The position numbers and the translations under genes are program-made. Shown here in pieces: positions 1-5,850 of a stretch of 6,439 nucleotides of DNA. Below the pieces are notes generated by a model. The model made no database searches. It saw nothing but the letters and a program-made list of their open reading frames with translations, and had not been told where the DNA came from. This stretch comes from Clostridia bacterium (GTDB taxonomy: Bacteria; Bacillota; Clostridia; CAKSNL01; HGM11501): contig JAUNRD010000036.1 in NCBI GenBank assembly GCA_030535815.1, positions 4,636 through 11,074 of the forward strand, read 5' to 3'. How positions within the stretch are numbered: the first letter of the stretch is position 1; each line of letters begins with the position of its first letter.

Positions 1-489
1 ACCATCGGAGGGACGAAGCATAGCCACACGGCTCATATTTTCGCTTCCGAAGCCCTTGGGGCCAAGAGTGATTTTTACATTCTCACCGGGAACGATTTCT
101 GTGTAGAGCATTGCGGGAGTGTTATCGCCGGTGTTGCCGCGTCTTACAGGGTCAGCCACAACAGACTTTCTTAAATAGCCCTTGTCATAGCCGCGTCTTA
201 CACCTTCGTTAACGGCATCTGTAAGGTCGCCGCCTGTAAGATGCACATCCTGTCCGATTTCAAGGAATACGCAAGCCATTCCTGTGTCCTGACAAACGGG
301 AACATACTCGCTGTCTGCAATTTCAAAGTTTTCAATGATATCATCAAGAACGCCCTTTGCAATTTCGCCGTCCTCACAGGCACGGCAGGACTTAATTGCA
401 CATTTAACGTCCTCGGGAAGGTGGTTGTTTGCTTCTATGCAAAGTCTTTCAACCACGTCCGTAATCTCGTTCACATTAATTTCACGCAT
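1..489 (-). CDS. fumA: Class I fumarate hydratase, alpha subunit (3' end missing)
   Basis: The first 163 residues of an Fe-S hydro-lyase alpha subunit are visible, starting at the ATG at 489; the frame is open to the window edge. The motif PVCQDTG (64-70) carries Cys66, expected to be the first ligand of the catalytic [4Fe-4S] cluster, followed by Gln67 and Asp68, conserved active-site positions in class I fumarases. The segments 'RRGYDKGYLRKSVVADP' (98-114) and 'RGNTGDNTPA' (117-126), then 'GPKGFGSENMSR' (143-154), are family hallmarks. The enzyme interconverts malate and fumarate, and so would supply substrate to the fumarate reductase upstream. AAGGAG (497-502) lies 7 bases before the ATG, and the gap to the transporter stop is 14 bases. 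In clostridia the alpha subunit is usually a separate gene of about 280 residues followed by beta; that continuation is outside. The L-tartrate dehydratase alpha subunit (TtdA) is a close relative and cannot be fully excluded, but the context favours fumarase. Confidence 0.9.
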   Translation of the reverse strand, partial: MREINVNEITDVVERLCIEANNHLPEDVKCAIKSCRACEDGEIAKGVLDDIIENFEIADSEYVPVCQDTGMACVFLEIGQDVHLTGGDLTDAVNEGVRRGYDKGYLRKSVVADPVRRGNTGDNTPAMLYTEIVPGENVKITLGPKGFGSENMSRVAMLRPSDG

Positions 490-503
490 TTTTATTCTCC
501 TTT

Positions 504-1658
504 TTATAAGAATTTTCCGATAAACTGACAGACGAGCACAACGCACACCAATGCAACGGGATAGGTTGCCGCATAGGCAGATGCAACATCATCAGTTTTC
601 GTAACCTTTACAAGTGTTCCGAGGGCAGGAGTTGATGTCATACCGCCGCAGATTGAGCCCAAGTTATTGAATATGGAAAGCTTCAATACCTTTGCCGCCA
701 TTATATATCCTATGAGCATCGGAATAAGTGTAATCAGTGCACCGTAAACAAAAAGCATAGCACCGTGCTCTGAAAGGGTTTCCACAAATCCTGCGCCGCC
801 CTTTACACCTGCACCCATCAGGAAGAGTGCAAGGCCGAATTCTCTCATAGCTTCAAGCACGGACTTTTTAACCTTTAGCGAAACCTTGCCCACTTTTCCG
901 AAATGTCCCATTACAAGACCTGCAATGAGAGGTCCTCCCGATGTACCGAGGGCAAAGCTTGTGCCGCCGGGAAGCGGAATTGTGATTTTTGCAAGGATTA
1001 TACCAAGTACAATGGCAACTGCGAAAGCACCGAAGCCGAAGCTGTCAATACAGAATAAGCTTTTGCCTTCTTCCTTTACCTCAACGCCGGATGCCGCTTC
1101 AAACTTTTCTTTTTCCTTGTCAATATCAATTTTAAGGATTTTCGGAACAAGCTGAACGAAAAGCACAACGCCCACAACGCCGAAGGGATAAGCAATACCG
1201 TAGCCTACGGATGCAAGGTCTGAGCCGGTTGCTTCAATTGCCGCACCGAGGCCGGGGGTACTTGTAAGAGCACCTGCCATCATACCAACGGAAATATCCG
1301 TCGGGATATTGAATACTTTTATAATTCCTATTGTTGTAAGAGCACCTGCGGCAATTACGATAACACCAAGCAAAATATAAGATTTTGCATTTACTTTGAA
1401 GTTTCTGAAAAATTTAGGGCCTGCGATAAAGCCAACCGCCGTAACAAAGGCGATAAGCCCTAAATCTCCCACAACGGAAGGAACGCTGTAGCCGAAATGG
1501 CCGAAAACAAGAGCAACAAGAAGCACTCCTGCCGTTCCAAGCTCAAGTCCTGCAATTTTTATACTTCCGATAATATAGCCGAGGGAAAGTATTAAAAATG
1601 TAATCATAAGGGGATTTCCCATTACAGATTCGGTAAACCAGGTAATAAGTGTTTCCAT
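504..1658 (-). CDS. AAE (AspT/YidE) family dicarboxylate or amino acid transporter, short form without TrkA-C domains
   Basis: A 384-residue membrane protein with two homologous halves, each about five hydrophobic segments. The internal repeat is plain: VFGHFG (51-56) matches VMGHFG (249-254), and TSTPGLGA (132-139) matches TSTPALGT (341-348), each followed by a final hydrophobic helix ending in 'P' or 'G' then K-x-L. This is the aspartate:alanine exchanger signature. Full-length relatives (AspT, YidE, YbjL, about 550 residues) carry two TrkA-C domains between the halves; here only a polar linker of about 30 residues (175-205) is present. The family includes aspartate:alanine antiporters and the Corynebacterium succinate exporter SucE1. 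Placed between fumarate reductase and fumarase, succinate export or dicarboxylate:succinate exchange is the best inference. ATG 1658 is chosen over a GTG at 1670 because GAGGG lies 5 bases before it. The gap to frdA is 8 bases. The substrate is unproven. Confidence 0.85.
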   Translation of the reverse strand: METLITWFTESVMGNPLMITFLILSLGYIIGSIKIAGLELGTAGVLLVALVFGHFGYSVPSVVGDLGLIAFVTAVGFIAGPKFFRNFKVNAKSYILLGVIVIAAGALTTIGIIKVFNIPTDISVGMMAGALTSTPGLGAAIEATGSDLASVGYGIAYPFGVVGVVLFVQLVPKILKIDIDKEKEKFEAASGVEVKEEGKSLFCIDSFGFGAFAVAIVLGIILAKITIPLPGGTSFALGTSGGPLIAGLVMGHFGKVGKVSLKVKKSVLEAMREFGLALFLMGAGVKGGAGFVETLSEHGAMLFVYGALITLIPMLIGYIMAAKVLKLSIFNNLGSICGGMTSTPALGTLVKVTKTDDVASAYAATYPVALVCVVLVCQFIGKFL

Positions 1659-1663
1659 AAAAA

Positions 1664-1668
1664 CCCTC
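1664..1668 (-). promoter_or_regulatory. Ribosome binding site fixing the transporter start
   Basis: GAGGG on the minus strand overlaps the TGA stop of frdA (1667-1669) and lies 5 bases before the ATG at 1658. A GTG at 1670 in the same frame would give four more residues but has only weak purine-rich sequence upstream. The overlap of stop codon and ribosome site suggests translational coupling of flavoprotein and transporter. Confidence 0.75.
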
Positions 1669-3259
1669 ACTTTCTGGTGTAATCGGGAAGAAGTCTCGGA
1701 GATGCGGTGTCATTTACGATACCTGCTTCCTTTCTTTCCTTCTCGAATGCTTCAACGTGAGAAAGAGTAAGTTCCCCTGCCTCTGTTTCCTTACTTACCT
1801 TTGCTGCCATTTTACCTGCGTGACGGCCGAATACGATGATGTCAAGAAGTGAGTTACCCATAAGACGGTTTCTTCCGTGGATACCGCCCACAGCCTCACC
1901 TGCAACAAAGAGGTTTTTAACATCCGTCATACCGTCGGGATTAATGAAAAGACCGCCGTTCTGATAGTGGAGTGTGGGGAAAACAAGCATAGGCATTTTT
2001 CTTATATCCCAGCCGTATTTTCCGTACATTCTCATCATACCGGGAATTCTCTTTTCGATTGTTCCCTCACCGTGGATTTCTTCAATCATGGGAGTATCAA
2101 GCCATACTGCACTTCCGTGGGGTGTTGTTACACCTAAATTTCTTTCGGTACATTCGCGGATGATGGATGCCGCAGATACGTCACGGGTTTCCAACGGATG
2201 CATAAATGCAACACCTTCGGCATTTACAAGCATAGCACCGATGGAACGAACCTTTTCTGTTACAAGTGCACCGTAAATCTGATCGGGATATGCAACGCCC
2301 GTGGGATGATATTGAAGGGTATCGGCATATAAAAGCTTTGCTCCCGCACGGTAACCTAAGATAAGTCCGTCAGCCGTTGCACCGTAGTGGTTTGATGTGG
2401 GGAAGCCCTGATAATGAAGTCTTCCCGCACCGCCTGTTGCGATGATTACGGTTTTAGCTCTTGCAATTAAGATTTCGCCTGTTTCCATATTTTTAAGAAC
2501 TGCACCTGTTACGCTTCCCTTACCGTCTGTAAGAAGCTCAATTGCCGCAGTAAAATCAACCACGGGAATCTTGCGGTTTAATACCTCGTCACGGAGAGTT
2601 CTCATAATTTCCGCACCGGAATAGTCCTTTGCGGCGTGCATTCTCTTTCTTGATGTACCGCCGCCGTGGGTGGTAATCATTGTTCCGTCCTTATCTTTAT
2701 CAAACATTACGCCAAGGTCGTTAAGCCACTTGATGGCACCGGGGCCGTCTGTTACAAGCTTTCTTAAAAGCTCGGGAACGTTTGCATAATGACCGCCGCC
2801 GAGAGCGTCGATATAGTGCTGTGCGGGAGAGTCGTTTTCCTTGTCTGCCGCCTGGATACCGCCCTCTGCCATCATTGTGTTGGCATCGCCGATACGAAGC
2901 TTTGTAACAATCATTACGTTTGCGCCCGCTTCATTTGCTTCAATTGCCGCAGATGAGCCGGCACCGCCGCCGCCTATTACAAGTACGTCCACATCATAGT
3001 CGATTTTTGTAAGGTCAATATCAAGATCAAGAGTTCTGCTTCTGCCCTGAAGAAGCTCGCAAAGCTCTTCGGGCACCTTGTCGCCCTTGTTGGGGCCGAC
3101 GGTAAGGTTTTTAAAGCCTTCTTCCTTATAGTCAGGATGGAACTTCTTAAGTAATGCATCCTTTTCTTCTGCTGTCATTCTCTTTGGCTCAAAGCCGATT
3201 CTTTCTTTTCTTGTAGCTTCAACTTTTTTAACGGAAGCAAGCATTTCCTCTGTAAACAT
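1667..3259 (-). CDS. frdA: Fumarate reductase flavoprotein subunit, probably non-covalent FAD
   Basis: Reduces fumarate to succinate on FAD, using electrons from the Fe-S subunit encoded 16 bases upstream. The ATG at 3259 gives 530 residues; a longer frame reaches 3286 but its extra codons include the AGGAGG ribosome site. Residues 1-90 are a charged extension before the Rossmann motif VIGGGGAG (94-101). Catalytic positions match fumarate reductases: H318 in QYHPT, T334-E335-x2-R338, R359, H431 and R465. The E335/R338/R359 spacing equals that I recall for Shewanella Fcc3 (E378/R381/R402). The position of the covalent FAD histidine (E. coli FrdA His44) is Asn127, before T-x2-AEGG, so FAD should be non-covalent. 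Only about 44 residues follow 'FGRHAGKMAA', so the C-terminal helical domain of SdhA/FrdA is absent. No signal peptide or heme motif is seen, which implies a cytoplasmic enzyme. L-aspartate oxidase is a distant alternative, disfavoured by the neighbours and the paired Fe-S subunit. Confidence 0.9.
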   Translation of the reverse strand: MFTEEMLASVKKVEATRKERIGFEPKRMTAEEKDALLKKFHPDYKEEGFKNLTVGPNKGDKVPEELCELLQGRSRTLDLDIDLTKIDYDVDVLVIGGGGAGSSAAIEANEAGANVMIVTKLRIGDANTMMAEGGIQAADKENDSPAQHYIDALGGGHYANVPELLRKLVTDGPGAIKWLNDLGVMFDKDKDGTMITTHGGGTSRKRMHAAKDYSGAEIMRTLRDEVLNRKIPVVDFTAAIELLTDGKGSVTGAVLKNMETGEILIARAKTVIIATGGAGRLHYQGFPTSNHYGATADGLILGYRAGAKLLYADTLQYHPTGVAYPDQIYGALVTEKVRSIGAMLVNAEGVAFMHPLETRDVSAASIIRECTERNLGVTTPHGSAVWLDTPMIEEIHGEGTIEKRIPGMMRMYGKYGWDIRKMPMLVFPTLHYQNGGLFINPDGMTDVKNLFVAGEAVGGIHGRNRLMGNSLLDIIVFGRHAGKMAAKVSKETEAGELTLSHVEAFEKERKEAGIVNDTASPRLLPDYTRK

Positions 3260-3266
3260 AAAAGTT

Positions 3267-3274
3267 CCTCCTTT
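3267..3274 (-). promoter_or_regulatory. Ribosome binding site fixing the frdA start
   Basis: The minus strand reads AAAGGAGG here, a near-perfect anti-Shine-Dalgarno match, 7 bases before the ATG at 3259. The longer open frame from 3286 would translate this site as Lys-Gly-Gly and overlap the end of the previous gene, so the shorter start is preferred. Confidence 0.9.
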
Positions 3275-3275
3275 C

Positions 3276-3950
3276 TTATTTCTCAATTTCTCTTGTATTG
3301 TAAAGCTCTTTTAACTCTTCAATGGGCTTTTGCATAAGGTCTTCGATTAATTCCGTAAAGGTGCCTTCCTCGATTTCCTTAACTCTTGCCTCAAGGTGTC
3401 CGCTGGAAGGTGCAAGATACTTACCTGTAAGACGTCTTGCAAGAAGACCAACCTGAGGATGGCTTATTCCTGCAGGACAGCGGGACGAGCAAACGCCGCA
3501 CATTACGCAGTCGAAGGATTCCTCGGCGCACTTTTCAAAGTCGCCCCTCTGAGCGTATGCGATGTACTGCATTACGTTAAGGTCCTGAGTGCAGGCCTTT
3601 GTGCAGGCATTACATCCGATACAGCTGTAAATTTCGGGATAAAGCTGCATCATAATCTGACTTGTGGGAGAAACCTCGTTTATGTTATATACCTCTTTTA
3701 TAAGCGGGAAGAAAGGAAGTGTTGCCACATACATATTGTCCTCCACCGTTGTCTGGCAGGCAAGGCAAACCTTTAAGTCCCTCTCTCCTTTTATACGGTA
3801 GATGGTTGCACAGGCACCGCAAAATCCGTTACGGCAGCCGCAACCTCTTACCAGGCTGTAGCCCGCATATTCCATGGCACTCATTATTGTGAGCCCTGCG
3901 GGAACAGTATATTTCTTTCCGAAAAAGAATACATTTACCATATTTTCCAT
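3276..3950 (-). CDS. frdB: Fumarate reductase iron-sulfur subunit, soluble type
   Basis: A 224-residue protein of the SdhB/FrdB/TfrB type. The N-terminal domain is a [2Fe-2S] ferredoxin fold with C39-x4-C44-x2-C47 and C62; C37 and C65 are additional cysteines. The C-terminal domain has C110-x2-C113-x2-C116-x3-C120 and C148-x2-C151-x2-C154-x3-C158-P, giving eight ligands for two [4Fe-4S] clusters. Membrane FrdB enzymes lack the Cys equivalent to C151 and bind a [3Fe-4S] next to quinone, so this subunit looks adapted to a protein electron donor. Thr rather than Pro follows C120. A charged helical tail fills about 186-224. There are no CCG domains as in the methanogen thiol:fumarate reductase TfrB, and no anchor genes (frdC, frdD) nearby. 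The ATG at 3950 is favoured because AAAGG (3961-3965) lies 10 bases upstream; Met4 would be too far. The gap to the preceding gene is 16 bases. Confidence 0.88.
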   Translation of the reverse strand: MENMVNVFFFGKKYTVPAGLTIMSAMEYAGYSLVRGCGCRNGFCGACATIYRIKGERDLKVCLACQTTVEDNMYVATLPFFPLIKEVYNINEVSPTSQIMMQLYPEIYSCIGCNACTKACTQDLNVMQYIAYAQRGDFEKCAEESFDCVMCGVCSSRCPAGISHPQVGLLARRLTGKYLAPSSGHLEARVKEIEEGTFTELIEDLMQKPIEELKELYNTREIEK

Positions 3951-3966
3951 AGTACACTTACCTTTC

Positions 3967-4821
3967 TCAATACTCGTCCGGCAATTCGTCTACTTCGTCA
4001 CAGCGAAATACAGGGCCGTCCTTGCATACATATTTTGAACCGATGTTACATCTTCCGCATTTGCCGATACCGCACTTCATACGAAGCTCCAAAGTGGTGT
4101 AAACCTGCTCCTTGGAAAAGCCAAGCTCGCCCAATGCTTCAAGCACAAACTTTATCATTATGGGAGGGCCGCAGACTAAGGCGGTTTTATCGTTGGAGAA
4201 GCCTATTTCCTTAAGATAGGAAGGAACAAAACCGACGTGGCCGTTCCAGGATTCTTCCTCGCGGTCGATTGTAAGGTACACGTTTGTGTCCTTCATTTTC
4301 TTCCATACGTTTTCGATCTCGGAAAGGCCCACAAGGTCGGCACTTGAACGTGAGCCGTATAAAATATCAACCTTACCGTAATCGTCGCGGTTATCGAAAA
4401 CATAGTTTATGACAGAGCGAAGCGGTGCAAGACCGATACCGCCTGCGATAAAGAGAAGGTCTTTTCCCTTAAGCTTATCCTCCACGGGGAAATGGTTTCC
4501 ATAGGGGCCTCTTATGGCAATTTCACTGCCGACTGTCAAACTGTGAAGATAATCGGTTAAAACTCCGCATTTTTTAATGCTGAATTCCTGATACTCCTTA
4601 TTGGTGGGAGAGGATGTTATTGAAAACATACCCTCGCTTACGCCGGGAGCGCAAAGCATTGCACATTGTCCCGGCATATGCTCGAACATTTTTCCGCCGC
4701 CGGGTGCATTTACACGGAAGGTTTTAACATCAGGAGTCTGCTCTGTTATTTCGGTAATAATACCAACCTTAGGAATAAGTATATCTTCCCGGTATTTACT
4801 TTTACATGTACAGTCGCTCAT
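3967..4821 (-). CDS. flxA: FlxA-like FAD/NAD(P)-binding oxidoreductase with [2Fe-2S] (HydG/AsrB/PyrK-like)
   Basis: This protein of 284 residues belongs to the ferredoxin-NADP reductase superfamily, in the branch of HydG, AsrB and dihydroorotate dehydrogenase electron-transfer subunits. The N-terminal barrel (about 14-115) holds the flavin-site stretch 'FSITSSP' (66-72) and 'RGPYGNHFP' (104-112). The nucleotide domain has GGIGLAP (127-133) and CGPP (218-221). A C-terminal Cys motif, C250-x4-C255-x2-C258-x7-C266 followed by KDGPVF, matches the [2Fe-2S] site of PyrK-like proteins. By family knowledge it oxidises NADH (NADPH cannot be excluded) at FAD and passes electrons to the FlxB clusters. 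It has no membrane segment and should be cytoplasmic. A GAAGG ribosome site (4830-4834) sits 8 bases before the ATG. It is the only visible candidate to feed electrons from the NAD(P)H pool into the fumarate reductase encoded immediately downstream, an assignment made from gene order. Confidence 0.85.
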   Translation of the reverse strand: MSDCTCKSKYREDILIPKVGIITEITEQTPDVKTFRVNAPGGGKMFEHMPGQCAMLCAPGVSEGMFSITSSPTNKEYQEFSIKKCGVLTDYLHSLTVGSEIAIRGPYGNHFPVEDKLKGKDLLFIAGGIGLAPLRSVINYVFDNRDDYGKVDILYGSRSSADLVGLSEIENVWKKMKDTNVYLTIDREEESWNGHVGFVPSYLKEIGFSNDKTALVCGPPIMIKFVLEALGELGFSKEQVYTTLELRMKCGIGKCGRCNIGSKYVCKDGPVFRCDEVDELPDEY

Positions 4822-4822
4822 T

Positions 4823-5848
4823 TTACTTACCTTCCTTTCCGAAGGCCTTTATGACCTTTACTATATTAAGTGCAGAGGGGCATTTATCAACGCATCTGCC
4901 GCAGCCCACGCAGGAATACATTCCGTCGTTATTGGCAGGGAAATATACTAACTTGTGCATAAATCTCTGACGGAAGCGCTGCATCTGGCTTGTTCTGTTG
5001 TTTCCGTGTGCCATCATTGTAAAATCGGAATACATGCAGGAGTCCCAGCAGCGGTAACGCATAACGCCGTTACCTTTGGTATAGTCCTTTATGTCATAGC
5101 ACTGGCAGGTGGGGCAGGAAAATGTACAGGTTCCGCAGGCCAAACAGCCCTTATATAAATCCTCCCATAAGGGTGAATTGAACTTTTCGTCTGTTGCATC
5201 GCCGTTCCAGCCTTCAAGCGACAGATTGCTGTAAGGAAGCTTTTTTATTATTTCCTTTATTCTTGCCTTTTCGTCCTCTGCTTCCTTATCTCCGCCATCT
5301 TCGAAGAACTCACCGATAAGCTCTAAAAACTTTTCGCCCTTTTCGGTTTTGGCATCGAAGATTAATTCATCGCCCACCATATAATACACCGCATCGCCCG
5401 AAGGTGAAGAAGCATCAATACCGAAAACTGAGCAGAAACAACTCTCCTCAGGGAAAGAGCAGGCAGCAGTTACAATTACGCCGTGGTCACGTCTTGCGGC
5501 ATAGAATGTGTCGATAGGTTCCGCTAAAAACACTTTATCCAAAACCTCTAAGCCTGCAACATCGCACCCTCTCCTTCCGAAAACCACAAAATCGTGAGAC
5601 TTTAGCTCTTCTGCAGTTATCTTCATTTTGCCTTCTTCTTTTGTGCAGGTGTATAAGGTTTCGCTCTGGGGAAAGAAAATGTCCTTGGGGGATTTTACGG
5701 TTTTAAGTGTATCTAAATCCGCCTTTGTTCCTTCCTCATAAAGAGCGAAGTTTGTGCCCGCTCCGATTTTTACAGGCACATAGAGTTCATTTTTCCCGGA
5801 GATAAAGGAAAAAAGCGCATCAAGATTTTCTTTTTTAATCTTTTTCAT
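4823..5848 (-). CDS. flxB: FlxB-like 4Fe-4S dicluster protein (HydB/AsrA family)
   Basis: A soluble Fe-S protein of 341 residues, the usual length for the family of sulfhydrogenase HydB, anaerobic sulfite reductase subunit A and FlxB. The N-terminal domain carries a 'RRGCD' motif (Cys95) and C130-x6-C137-x-C139, both recurrent in this family. An acidic and lysine-rich linker (about 182-202) leads to the dicluster domain: C235-x2-C238-x2-C241-x3-C245-P with C248 and C250 just after, then C313-x2-C316-x2-C319-x3-C323-P. Between them is a 'WDSCM...RFRQRFMHKL' block (268-300) typical of the family. It should pass electrons between the FAD/NAD protein encoded next and the other Fe-S subunits. The ATG is preceded by AAGGAG (5855-5860) at 6 bases, and the stop lies 1 base before the next start. 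No asrC follows, so a sulfite reductase role is unlikely; fumarate reductase genes follow instead. Confidence 0.85.
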   Translation of the reverse strand: MKKIKKENLDALFSFISGKNELYVPVKIGAGTNFALYEEGTKADLDTLKTVKSPKDIFFPQSETLYTCTKEEGKMKITAEELKSHDFVVFGRRGCDVAGLEVLDKVFLAEPIDTFYAARRDHGVIVTAACSFPEESCFCSVFGIDASSPSGDAVYYMVGDELIFDAKTEKGEKFLELIGEFFEDGGDKEAEDEKARIKEIIKKLPYSNLSLEGWNGDATDEKFNSPLWEDLYKGCLACGTCTFSCPTCQCYDIKDYTKGNGVMRYRCWDSCMYSDFTMMAHGNNRTSQMQRFRQRFMHKLVYFPANNDGMYSCVGCGRCVDKCPSALNIVKVIKAFGKEGK

Positions 5849-5850
5849 TT

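Noticed and set aside
490..503. Terminator or promoter between transporter and fumarase
   Set aside because: The gap is only 14 bases, contains the AAGGAG ribosome site and has no inverted repeat.
241..528. Plus-strand open frames here and elsewhere (for example 886-1155, 1877-2137, 3396-3776, 4601-4951, 6032-6319)
   Set aside because: Each lies antisense to a well-supported minus-strand gene, lacks recognisable domains and has no convincing ribosome site; they are shadows of the coding strand.
1242..1265. DNA-level repeat between the two TSTPxLG motifs of the transporter
   Set aside because: The similarity is at protein level and reflects the ancient internal duplication of the AAE family; the DNA is not a recent repeat.
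1667..3259. L-aspartate oxidase (NadB)
   Set aside because: It shares non-covalent FAD and fold features, but there are no NAD synthesis neighbours, a dedicated Fe-S subunit is adjacent, and it lacks the C-terminal helical domain of NadB.
1667..3950. Succinate dehydrogenase of an aerobic or quinone-linked respiratory chain
   Set aside because: There are no membrane anchor subunits, no [3Fe-4S] ligand pattern, Asn at the covalent-FAD position and no C-terminal flavoprotein domain.
3276..3950. Methanogen-type thiol:fumarate reductase subunit TfrB
   Set aside because: The ferredoxin and dicluster parts agree, but the protein stops at 224 residues and has no HdrB-like CCG domains needed for the thiol/disulfide reaction.
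3967..5848. Anaerobic sulfite reductase asrA-asrB pair
   Set aside because: The two proteins are in the same families as AsrA and AsrB, but no siroheme-binding AsrC follows; a FlxC-like gene precedes them and fumarate reductase genes follow, so the Flx reading fits better.
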